This document shows, piece by piece, positions 26,308 through 34,419 of a stretch of 64,000 nt of DNA (positions are counted from its first letter, which is position 1; each line of letters begins with the position of its first letter). The notes beneath the pieces were generated by a model. That model was not told the origin of the DNA and did not search any database. It saw nothing but the letters and a program-made list of their open reading frames with translations. The translations under genes and the position numbers were made by a program. The stretch comes from Massilia sp. H6. GTDB taxonomy: Bacteria > Pseudomonadota > Gammaproteobacteria > Burkholderiales > Burkholderiaceae_D. The DNA is taken from NCBI RefSeq assembly GCF_024802625.1, contig NZ_CP103371.1, positions 3,410,001-3,474,000 on the forward strand, read 5' to 3'.

Positions 26308-27625
26308 TTGGATGCTCCTCCGGATAACGATAAGGCATGCGTCTCGCCCCCATGACCAGGGACGTCGCCAGCGTGATCGTCCCTACCCTGCCAAAAAACA
26401 TCAACAACAGCAGCACCAGCTGCGCCGCCACCGGCAATTGCGCGGTAATACCTGTCGACAAGCCTGCCGTGCTGAACGCCGCGATCACCTCGAAAATCAC
26501 CTGATCGGTCGGAAAATCGGTCAGGCGCAGCAGCGTCAGCGTGCCGAGCACCACCAGCACGCTGCCGATCACCAGCACCGTGATGGCCTGGCGCTGGGCC
26601 GAGGCGCCAACGCGGCGGCCGAAGGCCTCGGTATCGCTGTGGCCCTTCGCTTCGGCCACCACCAGCAGGAACAGCACCACGACGGTGGCGACCTTGACGC
26701 CGCCGGCGGTACTGGCGCTGCCGCCGCCAATGAACATCAAGAAGTAGTGCAAGGCCCAGGTTTCTTGGGTCAGGGCCGCGATGTCCACGGTATTGAAGCC
26801 CGAGGTACGGGCCGCGGCCGACATGAAGAAACTGTTGAGCAGTTTTTCGCCGACGGCCAGCGGTCCGAGCGTATTGGCATTGTCCCATTCGAACAGCAAG
26901 ATCCCGAAGAATCCGCCCACCAGCAGCACCAGCGTACCGGCGAGCGTGAGCTTGGTGTGTAGCGACCAGTGGCGGGGATCGCGCAGCCGTAGCCGCAAGT
27001 CGTGCAAGATAGGGAAACCGATGCCGCCAACGAGAAAGCCCAGCAGGATCGGGACCAGGATCAGGGCATCGCCCGCATAGCGCGTCAGGCTGTCGGCATG
27101 GATCGAAAAGCCGGCATTATTGAATGCCGAGACCGCGTGGAACAACCCGGACCAGGCCGCCTCTTGCCAGTCGAGTCCGTGCCCGAAGCGCAGGCGCAGG
27201 CAGAGCAAGGCTGCGATCACGCACTGGCACAGCAGGGTCATGGCCAGCACCACCTTGGCCACGCTGCGCACGTCGCCCAGCCCGAGCGAGCGCGTTTCGG
27301 TCTGCGTCATCAGGCGCGTGCGCAAGCGTGGCGAGCGATTCACCATCAGGCCGAGCAAGGTGGCGGCCGTCATCATGCCGAAGCCGCCCATCTGGAACAG
27401 CACCATGATGGTCGCCTGGCCGAAGGTGCTCCAGTAGGTGCCGGTGTCGACCGTCACCATGCCGGTGACGCATACCGCCGACACCGCGGTGAAAAACGCC
27501 ACCATCGGGGGCGCGCCGCTGCCGCCGGCATGCGCCGCTGGCAGCATCAACACGATGGTGCCGAGCAGGATCACGGACAGGAAGGCAAGTGTCACCGCCC
27601 TGGCCGGATGCAGGATCGCCTTCAT
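26297..27625 (-). CDS. KtrB/TrkH-family potassium transporter
   Basis: A K+-translocating membrane subunit. From the Met at 27625 the product is 442 residues (MKAILHPARAVTLAF); the frame is open upstream, but that stretch overlaps nhaA. Four pore-loop repeats with selectivity-filter glycines are visible (VSAVCVTGMVTVDTG, AVSAFNNAGFSI, AAARTSGFNTVD, AFSTAGLSTG). Only 1 nt separates it from the nhaA stop, and it overlaps the KtrA-like gene, so the three form an operon for Na+/H+ exchange and K+ uptake. Confidence 0.9.
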   Translation of the reverse strand: MKAILHPARAVTLAFLSVILLGTIVLMLPAAHAGGSGAPPMVAFFTAVSAVCVTGMVTVDTGTYWSTFGQATIMVLFQMGGFGMMTAATLLGLMVNRSPRLRTRLMTQTETRSLGLGDVRSVAKVVLAMTLLCQCVIAALLCLRLRFGHGLDWQEAAWSGLFHAVSAFNNAGFSIHADSLTRYAGDALILVPILLGFLVGGIGFPILHDLRLRLRDPRHWSLHTKLTLAGTLVLLVGGFFGILLFEWDNANTLGPLAVGEKLLNSFFMSAAARTSGFNTVDIAALTQETWALHYFLMFIGGGSASTAGGVKVATVVVLFLLVVAEAKGHSDTEAFGRRVGASAQRQAITVLVIGSVLVVLGTLTLLRLTDFPTDQVIFEVIAAFSTAGLSTGITAQLPVAAQLVLLLLMFFGRVGTITLATSLVMGARRMPYRYPEEHPIVG

Positions 27626-27626
27626 G

Positions 27627-28862
27627 TCAATGCATGTCCAGCTTGTGCTTCTTGGGCAGTGGTTCGTCGTCGAAGTCCATGGTGTCGGTATCCAGATCGG
27701 ATGCCAGCGGCGCACCGAACAGTTTCAGCCAGGTAAAGCCGAGCACGCCAGCCACGAGCGACGCGAGCAGAATCGCCATCTTCGATGCATTGATCACCCC
27801 CGCTTCGCCCGGGTATGCCAGGTTGGTGATGAAGATCGACATGGTAAAGCCGATACCGCCGAGCAAGCCAGCACCCAGGACGTGCTTCCACGCAAGGTCA
27901 AGCGGCAGGCGGCAAATGCCGGCCACGACCGCTGCGTAGCTGAACAGGAAAATGCCGACCGGCTTGCCAAGTACCAGGCCCAGCAGGATACCGGCACTGT
28001 TGTCAGACAACAATTCCTGGGCCCAGCCGGCGCCGATCACAATGCCCGTGTTGGCCAGTGCAAATATCGGCAAGATCAGGAACGCAACCGGCTTGTGCAA
28101 GGCGTGTTCCAGCCGGTGCGAAGCCGACGTCGGATCGTCTTCTTTCACCGAGTACGGAATCGTGAACGCCAGCAGCACGCCGGCAATCGTGGCATGGACC
28201 CCGGATTTGAGCATCAGGAACCACATCAGCGCGCCGCCCACCAGGTAGGGCAACAGCGGCATGACCCGCAGCACCCGGTTCATCGCCAGCAGCGCCGCGA
28301 ACACCCCGGCTGCCGCCATCAGGTAGACAAAAGACAGTTCTGCCGTGTAGAACACGGCGATCACGACAATCGCGCCCAGATCGTCCATCACGGCCAGCGC
28401 GGTCAGGAAAATCTTCAGCGAAGCTGGCACCCGGCTGCCGAGCAGGGCAAGCACGCCGAGGGCGAACGCGATGTCGGTAGCCATCGGGATGCCGATGCCG
28501 GCCTGGGTCGCGGTACCGCCGTTCATCAGAAAGTGGATTCCTGCCGGCACGGCGATACCGCCTGCCGCGGCCACGATCGGCAAGATCGCGTTGCGCATGT
28601 CGGACAATTCGCCGTTGTAGAGCTCGCGCTTGAGCTCCAGCCCGATGAGCAGGAAAAACACCGCCATCAAGGCATCGTTGACCCAGTGTTCAATGCTGAG
28701 GCCGGCAACATAGCTCAGCCAGAAACCGAGATAGTCCTCCCCTACCGGCGAGTTGGCGATGGACAGCGAGAGCAGCGTGCAGGCGATCAGCACGATGCCG
28801 CCAGCCTTGCCTGACTCGCTAAATTCCTTGAATGTATTTGATAGGCGTTTTTCGATACGCAT
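27627..28862 (-). CDS. nhaA: Na+/H+ antiporter NhaA
   Basis: NhaA exchanges Na+ (or Li+) for H+ across the inner membrane. From the ATG at 28862 (GGAG 6 nt upstream) the product is 411 residues, with the usual 12 hydrophobic segments. The transport Asp pair is at D160-D161 (ALAVMDDLGAIVVIA) and the discontinuous helix IV block (MATDIAFALGVLALLG) is conserved. It opens a three-gene cation operon and has a structured leader (28876-28981). Confidence 0.96.
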   Translation of the reverse strand: MRIEKRLSNTFKEFSESGKAGGIVLIACTLLSLSIANSPVGEDYLGFWLSYVAGLSIEHWVNDALMAVFFLLIGLELKRELYNGELSDMRNAILPIVAAAGGIAVPAGIHFLMNGGTATQAGIGIPMATDIAFALGVLALLGSRVPASLKIFLTALAVMDDLGAIVVIAVFYTAELSFVYLMAAAGVFAALLAMNRVLRVMPLLPYLVGGALMWFLMLKSGVHATIAGVLLAFTIPYSVKEDDPTSASHRLEHALHKPVAFLILPIFALANTGIVIGAGWAQELLSDNSAGILLGLVLGKPVGIFLFSYAAVVAGICRLPLDLAWKHVLGAGLLGGIGFTMSIFITNLAYPGEAGVINASKMAILLASLVAGVLGFTWLKLFGAPLASDLDTDTMDFDDEPLPKKHKLDMH

Positions 28863-28875
28863 GTGTTCTCCAATG

Positions 28876-28981
28876 GCCCGGGCGCTTGCCGCCGCCGGGC
28901 TGGTCCTGATAGAAAATCCAGTGGCAGGCATCACCTGTCGACTGCGGGAACGGGTAGAGCGTCGCGCGCCATCCGGCGCGC
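28876..28981 (-). promoter_or_regulatory. Structured nhaA leader, candidate nhaA-type cation riboswitch
   Basis: Read on the minus strand toward nhaA: a perfect 7-bp hairpin GCGCGCC-GGAT-GGCGCGC (28981-28964), the strand GACGCTCTACCCGTTCCCGC, a CAGG/CCTG hairpin, a CTGG...CCAG pairing, and a 6-bp GCCCGG/CCGGGC hairpin (28900-28895 with 28881-28876) ending 4 nt before the GGAG of nhaA. Li+-responsive nhaA-I riboswitches are known upstream of nhaA genes. Assignment to that class comes from memory of its layout and is unverified. The last hairpin would suit control of translation. Confidence 0.5.
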
Positions 28982-29251
28982 AGCGGTTCAAGAGGAATCA
29001 ATCGAGAAAGGCGACGCCATGGCGCAGCGAGAGCCGCAGGAACCAGCCCGAAACCGGGCGCAGTGCAGACATAGCATATTCATGAGTGACGGCCGTGGAA
29101 AGAGACGCGTGGCGGCCCGACCGACGCGCATCCTGTCATGCCTGTGCGGCATGATCACCCTGCCGGCATTATACCCCTGCTGATTGTCAATTGACTACGC
29201 GATTGGCGCTGACACCGCAGGCCAAGGTCGCCGCGCAGCCGCTCACCTCTG
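28982..29251. other. Intergenic region upstream of the nhaA leader
   Basis: No protein is supported here. On the minus strand there is a small GCCCG-GTTT-CGGGC hairpin near 29046-29059 and a weak promoter-like pair (TTTCCA, 17 nt, TATGCT) near 29070-29100 that could start the nhaA leader transcript. Confidence 0.3.
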
Positions 29252-29797
29252 TCAGGCGTAGACCTCGGCCAGTGCGAACGCCGTACCCTGCCCGTCGCGC
29301 GCCGACAGCGCGGGGGCGCCGGCCAGCGGCCAGGCAATCGCCAGCTGCGGGTCATCCCAGGCAATGCAGCGCTCGTGCTCGGGACAATAATAGTCGGTCG
29401 ACTTGTAGACGAACTCGGCCCCTTCGGACAGCGCCAGGAAACCATGGGCGAAGCCCGGCGGGATCCACATCTGGCGCCGGTTCTCCGCGCTCAGCACATT
29501 GCCGGCCCATTGGCCGAAGGTGGGCGAGCCGCGCCGCAGGTCCACCGCAACATCGAACACGCTGCCGGCGATCACGCGCACCAGCTTGCCTTGCGGGTGC
29601 CGGATTTGATAATGCAAGCCGCGCAACACGTTTTCGGCCGACTTCGAATGGCTGTCCTGGACGAATTCGACCGGGCGTCCGAGCAGCGCCTCGAAGCGAC
29701 GCGCGTTATAGCTCTCGAAGAAAAATCCGCGCTCGTCGCCGTGCACACTTGGCTCGAGCAGTAGCACGTCGGCAATGGGCTGGGGGGTGGCGATCAT
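29252..29797 (-). CDS. rfbC: dTDP-4-dehydrorhamnose 3,5-epimerase
   Basis: RfbC epimerises dTDP-4-keto-6-deoxyglucose at C3 and C5, the third step of dTDP-L-rhamnose synthesis. The 181-residue cupin protein shows the family start (DERGFFFESYNARRF), catalytic His62 in RGLHYQ, Tyr131 in EFVYKSTDYY, and WIPPGFAHGF. The start overlaps the rfbD stop by 4 bp. The product supplies rhamnose for surface polysaccharide. Confidence 0.96.
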   Translation of the reverse strand: MIATPQPIADVLLLEPSVHGDERGFFFESYNARRFEALLGRPVEFVQDSHSKSAENVLRGLHYQIRHPQGKLVRVIAGSVFDVAVDLRRGSPTFGQWAGNVLSAENRRQMWIPPGFAHGFLALSEGAEFVYKSTDYYCPEHERCIAWDDPQLAIAWPLAGAPALSARDGQGTAFALAEVYA

Positions 29798-30699
29798 GGT
29801 TTGACCAGTTCTGCTATCAACAGGTTGACGTGAAGGCGCCAGTCCGGCAGCGCCAGTCCGAAGGTGGCCCGGAACTTGGCCGTATCGAGCAGCGAATTGG
29901 CGGGCCGCTGCGCCGCGGCGCGCCAGCGGCTTGCGGGTACCGCCGCAATGCGCTCCGGCGTGGCCAGCAGTTGGGCACCATGGGCCTGGGCCTGGGCCAG
30001 CACGTGGCAGGCATAGGCATGCCAGCTGGTCTGGCCGGCGGCCGCCAGGTGATAGGTGCCCGATAGCGATGGTGCCGCATCGCCCGCCGAGGCGATGCGC
30101 TGCAGCGCCAGCGCGGTGGCGTCGGCCAGCAGCTGCGCGCTGGTCGGCGCCCCCACCTGGTCGGCGACGACATCGAATGCCTGGCGTTGCCTTGCCAGCT
30201 GCAAAATGGACTTCGGGAAATTGGCGCCCTGCCGCCCGAATACCCAGCCGGTACGCAGCAGGAGGTGGCGCGCACCGCTGGCGCGGATGCGTTGCTCGCC
30301 TTCGAGCTTGGTACGGCCATAGACCGAGAGCGGATTGGCCGGGTCGGTTTCCAGATACGGCCCCCCCTTGCTGCCATCGAATACATAGTCGGTCGAATAG
30401 TGCACCAGCCAGGCACCACAGGCCTGCGCTTCTTCGGCCAGCACCCCGGGCGCCAGCGCATTGACGCTGTGCGCCAGCGCCTGCTCGGTTTCGGCGCGGT
30501 CCACCGCCGTGTAGGCGGCGGCATTGACGATAACCTCGGGCCGCCAGTCGCGCACGCAGGCGCGCAGGGCGGCCGCATCGGCCAGGTCGGCGTCGGCGCG
30601 GCCGAGCGCGCGCAACCCGCCTGGCGACGCCAGCGGCGCCAGCGAATGGCGCAGCGCGCCGCCAAGCTGGCCATCTTTACCGAATAACAGGATTCTCAT
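29794..30699 (-). CDS. rfbD: dTDP-4-dehydrorhamnose reductase
   Basis: RfbD reduces the RfbC product to dTDP-L-rhamnose with NAD(P)H. From the Met at 30699 (MRILLFGKDGQLGGAL) the product is 301 residues. It has the Rossmann GKDGQLG loop, STDYVFDGSKGGPY, and the SDR catalytic YGRTK. The further-upstream ATG at 30732 gives a non-conserved extension. rfbA and rfbB are not in this window. It overlaps rfbC by 4 bp. Confidence 0.95.
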   Translation of the reverse strand: MRILLFGKDGQLGGALRHSLAPLASPGGLRALGRADADLADAAALRACVRDWRPEVIVNAAAYTAVDRAETEQALAHSVNALAPGVLAEEAQACGAWLVHYSTDYVFDGSKGGPYLETDPANPLSVYGRTKLEGEQRIRASGARHLLLRTGWVFGRQGANFPKSILQLARQRQAFDVVADQVGAPTSAQLLADATALALQRIASAGDAAPSLSGTYHLAAAGQTSWHAYACHVLAQAQAHGAQLLATPERIAAVPASRWRAAAQRPANSLLDTAKFRATFGLALPDWRLHVNLLIAELVKP

Positions 30700-30793
30700 G
30701 CGGCACCCGTCACGATGATGCTCATTCGCCACCCACGCCTACGACACCGGGCATCCGCCCGCTCCAGCCGGCAGGCCGTGGCCGCAGCAGCGC

Positions 30794-31945
30794 TCACAGG
30801 CCACGCTGGATGAACGACGAATTCGGCTGTTCGAGCACCCCATCCGGGACCGGCTCGGGATGCTTGACGCGGCCGCGGCGCGCCCACCAGGCCGAGACCA
30901 CGAAGGCATACACCGACAGGTACAGCAGGAAACTTGCCAGCACGCCCTGCAGCAGGGCGTCGGGCATGTCATGGAAGCGTACCGCCAGCATCGCTGGTAC
31001 GACCGCAATGATCCATGAGAATGGCGAAACGCAGGCATTGCGCAGCGCCGCGGGCAGCGCGCTGAAATAGCGCGCCGCGATCGCGGTCTTGACCAGGCTG
31101 TGCAGGTGCCAGCTGTCCGGATGGCCCGGATGGCGGCGGCACCACAGGCGGCGTCCGATGGTAAACAGGGTTTCAAAGATCGGATAGGCGCAGGCCAGCA
31201 GGGGCGCCCATGGCGACACGCCTGGATTGCGAAACACCAGCATCACCGACAGCCAGGACAGCAGGAAGCCGAGCAGATAGGCACCGCCGTCGCCCAGGAA
31301 CAATTTGCCGAAAGGGAAATTAACAACAAAGAAGCCGGCGGTAACCGCGCACACGATAAAGCACAGCTGCGCCAGATCGGCGTCGCCCGTGTTTTGGGCA
31401 ATCAGTCCGATCGCTGCCAGGCCGATCAGGACGGTGCCGCTGGCCAAGCCATTGAAGCCGTCGATGATATTGACTGCATTGGCCACGCCGCCAACCGCGA
31501 AGGCGGTGAACAGCACCGAAAACGGCAGCCAGGCCAGCAATGCGTCGAGCGGGGCGACGCCGCTGTGCTCGAGGCTGACGCCGGTCAGGGCCCAGCAGCA
31601 CACACCGCTGGCCATGGTAGCGAGCAGGCGCGCCCGCACCGACACCTTGCCGGTCAGGTCTTCGGCCAGGCCGAACACGAAAGCGGGCATGGCGGCCACC
31701 AGCACCGGCAGCAGCAGCCCCTGCTGGCTTTCGGGAAGCGTGCCCAGCACCAGCCACAGCCCGAGCATGATGGCGGCGCCGCCCACGCGCGGCGTCGGGG
31801 TGATGTGGAATTTTTGCACGCCACGGGTCGCATCGAGCGAATAGCGCCCATGCCAGCGTGTCGTCAGGACGAGCAGCAGCGAACAGGCCAGCGTAACGGC
31901 AAAGCCAAGCTCGAGGCTGGTATAGGAAAAGTTAAAAATACTCAT
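30794..31945 (-). CDS. WecA/MraY-like undecaprenyl-phosphate sugar-1-phosphate transferase
   Basis: An integral membrane enzyme that starts polysaccharide units by moving a sugar-1-phosphate to undecaprenyl phosphate. The 383-residue product has about ten membrane spans and the family motifs: the cytoplasmic KFHITPTPRVGG block, NIIDGFNGLA (acidic Mg-binding region), and FLGDGGAYLLGF. The C-terminal HLHS segment resembles the WecA/TagO His motif. The donor sugar cannot be told. It sits 95 bp upstream of rfbD, consistent with O-antigen or exopolysaccharide synthesis. Confidence 0.85.
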   Translation of the reverse strand: MSIFNFSYTSLELGFAVTLACSLLLVLTTRWHGRYSLDATRGVQKFHITPTPRVGGAAIMLGLWLVLGTLPESQQGLLLPVLVAAMPAFVFGLAEDLTGKVSVRARLLATMASGVCCWALTGVSLEHSGVAPLDALLAWLPFSVLFTAFAVGGVANAVNIIDGFNGLASGTVLIGLAAIGLIAQNTGDADLAQLCFIVCAVTAGFFVVNFPFGKLFLGDGGAYLLGFLLSWLSVMLVFRNPGVSPWAPLLACAYPIFETLFTIGRRLWCRRHPGHPDSWHLHSLVKTAIAARYFSALPAALRNACVSPFSWIIAVVPAMLAVRFHDMPDALLQGVLASFLLYLSVYAFVVSAWWARRGRVKHPEPVPDGVLEQPNSSFIQRGL

Positions 31946-32195
31946 AGAACCACTTTGTTAACCCGTCAATTCTATCGCATTTCATATTCATCAAGGTAGC
32001 AGACTGTTACAAGTTGTTTCTCAAGCACGTTTCGCAAGTGCTTGATTGTGAAAGAACAATTAAACGATTTCCGGAGTTTTGATCCTTCGCAAGCAAGCTA
32101 GCCGACACTTCTCCTACTATTTCTTCACAAATTTCTACAATTTATTTGTGGAAATATTTTTGCCGGCAGTTCCGGCAGCCAACGAAAGCTGGTCC
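31946..32195. promoter_or_regulatory. AT-rich divergent intergenic region with two dyads
   Basis: A 250-bp AT-rich gap between divergent genes. It holds TCAAGCAC-N9-GTGCTTGA (32021-32045) and CACAAAT-N11-ATTTGTG (32126-32150), both perfect inverted repeats. They could be operators for the polysaccharide transferase and/or the secreted protein gene. No clear promoter hexamers were fixed. Confidence 0.45.
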
Positions 32196-33371
32196 ATGGT
32201 TTCCCTACTCCCTCCGCGTGTCGCAGGCCATCTGGTCCTGATGTTTTCCCTGCTCGCCGCGTTCGTTGCGCCCGCCTGCGCCCAGAGCGCGCCGGAACTG
32301 GCCGCGCTGCGCGCACGCGCGCTTGCAGCGCAGGCGCGCCAGGCCAGCGCCGAAGCCGAGCGTGCCGAGCTGCTGGCACGGCTGCCCTCCAGCCAGTCCA
32401 AGGCCCTGGCCGGCAGCCTCGACACTCGCCAGTTCGGCGCCGCCGGGCTGGTGCGCGCCTTCGACCTGGCACGCGAGCTCGCGACCGACCTGTGCGCCCG
32501 CCTGCCCGCAGGGCGCCGGGCCGCGCTGTATGATCCGGCCACCGCCCAGGGCATGGTGGCGGCGCGCATGGTCGACAGCGCCCTGGCCCGCCTGTCGAGC
32601 GAGATGGCGGCCAAGAACAAGGAGCTCCAGCGCTACCTCGACACCAACCGGCCACCCGGCTCCGGCCCGGCTGCACTACCGCTGGCGGTCTTCACGGTAG
32701 TACCGGCCACCGTGCGCGCCAGCGCCGATCTCGCCGCCCTGCTGCGCAGCAACGTGACCGTTGCCGGCATCGGCTATGGCGAAGGTGCGCGCAGCCTGTT
32801 CGCCAGTGCGCTCGCCCAATCCTGCCCCGCCAGCATCAGCGGGCTCGGCGCCGGCTACCTGGGAGAGCTCGACTGGGAGCGCTACGACAAGCTGCTCGGA
32901 CGGGTCGGGGCGCTGGCCGCGCACCGCGCCGCCTACGCCGGCCGCATCGCCGAGCTGCAGGGCCTGGCCGATGCCGCCAAGGGCGACCAGAAAAAGCAGT
33001 TCGCCGCCGTCGTCCAGGCGGCGCTGGCCCAGCTCAAGCTGGTCGACAGCTTCACCGATTCGCTCCAGGCCGGCGAAGCCAGCGAGAAAAGCCCGCTTTT
33101 TAACACCGCCCGCCACCTTGGCTACAGCGAGCGCACCGCCGGCAGCCTGGTGCTCGATGCCGACCTGCGGCTCGAAGGCTTGACTATCGTCAAAGAAAAC
33201 CTGTTCACCGGCCAGCACCTGCGCCTGTCGGGCGTGGCTTTCCTGTGGTATCGGCTGCATGAGCCCGACGGCCAATTGATCCGGGCCGAGGCGCTGCGCC
33301 GGATCACCCGGCCGCTTGAAGTCGACCTGCGCGGCTCGAACGCCGCCGACAGCTTCTGGTCCGGCAACTGA
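32196..33371 (+). CDS. Exported protein of unknown function
   Basis: Not recognised. From the ATG at 32196 the product is 391 residues with a Sec signal peptide (MVSLLPPRVAGHLVLMF, hydrophobic LLAAFVAPA, cleavage near A-C-A-Q). The mature part starts with an Ala/Glu/Arg-rich, probably coiled-coil stretch (ALRARALAAQARQASAEAE), and there are two Cys (DLCARL, QSCPAS) that could form a disulphide. It continues Ala- and Leu-rich to the end. Upstream in-frame codons come from the AT-rich gap and are unlikely to be coding. It is divergent from the polysaccharide transferase and convergent with the FAH gene, so it appears to be a single-gene unit. Confidence 0.7.
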   Translation: MVSLLPPRVAGHLVLMFSLLAAFVAPACAQSAPELAALRARALAAQARQASAEAERAELLARLPSSQSKALAGSLDTRQFGAAGLVRAFDLARELATDLCARLPAGRRAALYDPATAQGMVAARMVDSALARLSSEMAAKNKELQRYLDTNRPPGSGPAALPLAVFTVVPATVRASADLAALLRSNVTVAGIGYGEGARSLFASALAQSCPASISGLGAGYLGELDWERYDKLLGRVGALAAHRAAYAGRIAELQGLADAAKGDQKKQFAAVVQAALAQLKLVDSFTDSLQAGEASEKSPLFNTARHLGYSERTAGSLVLDADLRLEGLTIVKENLFTGQHLRLSGVAFLWYRLHEPDGQLIRAEALRRITRPLEVDLRGSNAADSFWSGN

Positions 33372-33378
33372 GCCGTTT

Positions 33379-34359
33379 CTACAGCGGCTTGACGGCCTGC
33401 TCGATCGCGCCGAACACCGACTTGCCCCTCTCGTCGAGCATCTCGATGCGGATCGTGTCGCCAAAGCGCATGAAAGGGGTACTGGCCACCCCATCGGCGA
33501 TCAGCTCCAGGCAGCGCTGCTCGGCGATGCACGAATAGCCCTTCTTGCCACCCTTGTTCGAGACGGTACCCGAGCCGATGATGCTGCCGGCCCGTACGTT
33601 GCGGCTCTTGGCCAGGTGGGCCACCAGTTGCGCGAAGTTGAACACCATGTCGGTGCCGGCATCGGGTTGCCCTACCAGGTGGCCGTTCCAGCTCGAGCGC
33701 AGCGGCAGGTGCACCTTGGCGCCGCGCCAGGCCTCGCCCAGCTCGTCGGGCGTCACCGCCACTGGCGAGAAGCTGGTGGCGGGCTTGGACTGCACAAAGC
33801 CGAAACCTTTCGCCAGCTCGTCGGGAATCAGGTTGCGCAGCGAGACATCGTTGGCCAGCATCAGCAGGCGGATCTGGCCATGGGCGACGTCGGGCGTGGC
33901 CCCCATCGGCACGTCGCCAGTCACCACCGCCAGCTCGGACTCGAAGTCGATGCCCCATTCTTCGTGCGCCAAAACAATGTCGTCAGTCGGTCCCAGGAAA
34001 TCGTCGCTGCCGCCCTGGTACATCAGCGGGTCTTCCCAGAACGAGGCCGGCATCTCGGCCTTGCGCGCACGCCTTACCAGTTCCACATGGTTGACATAGG
34101 CCGAGCCGTCGGCCCACTGGTAAGCGCGCGGCAGCGGCGCCATGCAGCGCGCCGGCTCGAAGTCGAACGGACGGCGCGCGCGCTCTTCGTTCAGGAGCAG
34201 GTACAGCTCGCGCAACTGGGGCGCGATGAAACCCCAGTCGTCGAGCGCGGCCTGCAGGGTTGGCGCGATACCGTCGGCAACCTGGGCAGTCTTGAGGTCG
34301 CGCGCGACCACCACCAGTTGACCGTCGCGGCTGCCGTCCTTGAGTGTGGCCAGTTTCAT
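33379..34359 (-). CDS. Fumarylacetoacetate hydrolase (FAH) family protein
   Basis: A 326-residue FAH-family enzyme that probably cleaves or hydrates a beta-diketo or keto-acid compound. It has the metal-site pattern (GIDFESELAVVTGD, with E-x-E), the N-terminal SAYVNHVELVRRAR, and the catalytic-domain run NFAQLVAHLAKSRNVRAGSIIGSGTVSN. It resembles fumarylacetoacetase more than small hydratases by length, but the tyrosine-degradation neighbours are absent, so the substrate is open. Confidence 0.87.
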   Translation of the reverse strand: MKLATLKDGSRDGQLVVVARDLKTAQVADGIAPTLQAALDDWGFIAPQLRELYLLLNEERARRPFDFEPARCMAPLPRAYQWADGSAYVNHVELVRRARKAEMPASFWEDPLMYQGGSDDFLGPTDDIVLAHEEWGIDFESELAVVTGDVPMGATPDVAHGQIRLLMLANDVSLRNLIPDELAKGFGFVQSKPATSFSPVAVTPDELGEAWRGAKVHLPLRSSWNGHLVGQPDAGTDMVFNFAQLVAHLAKSRNVRAGSIIGSGTVSNKGGKKGYSCIAEQRCLELIADGVASTPFMRFGDTIRIEMLDERGKSVFGAIEQAVKPL

Positions 34360-34419
34360 GACGGGCTCGACACGTGGCCGCCGGTGGCAACCCGCCCTTC
34401 TGATCTTGGGGCCGTCATG

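Noticed and set aside
28863..29183. 106-codon plus-strand frame upstream of nhaA
   Set aside because: It lies over the structured leader, is antisense to it and has no support as a protein.
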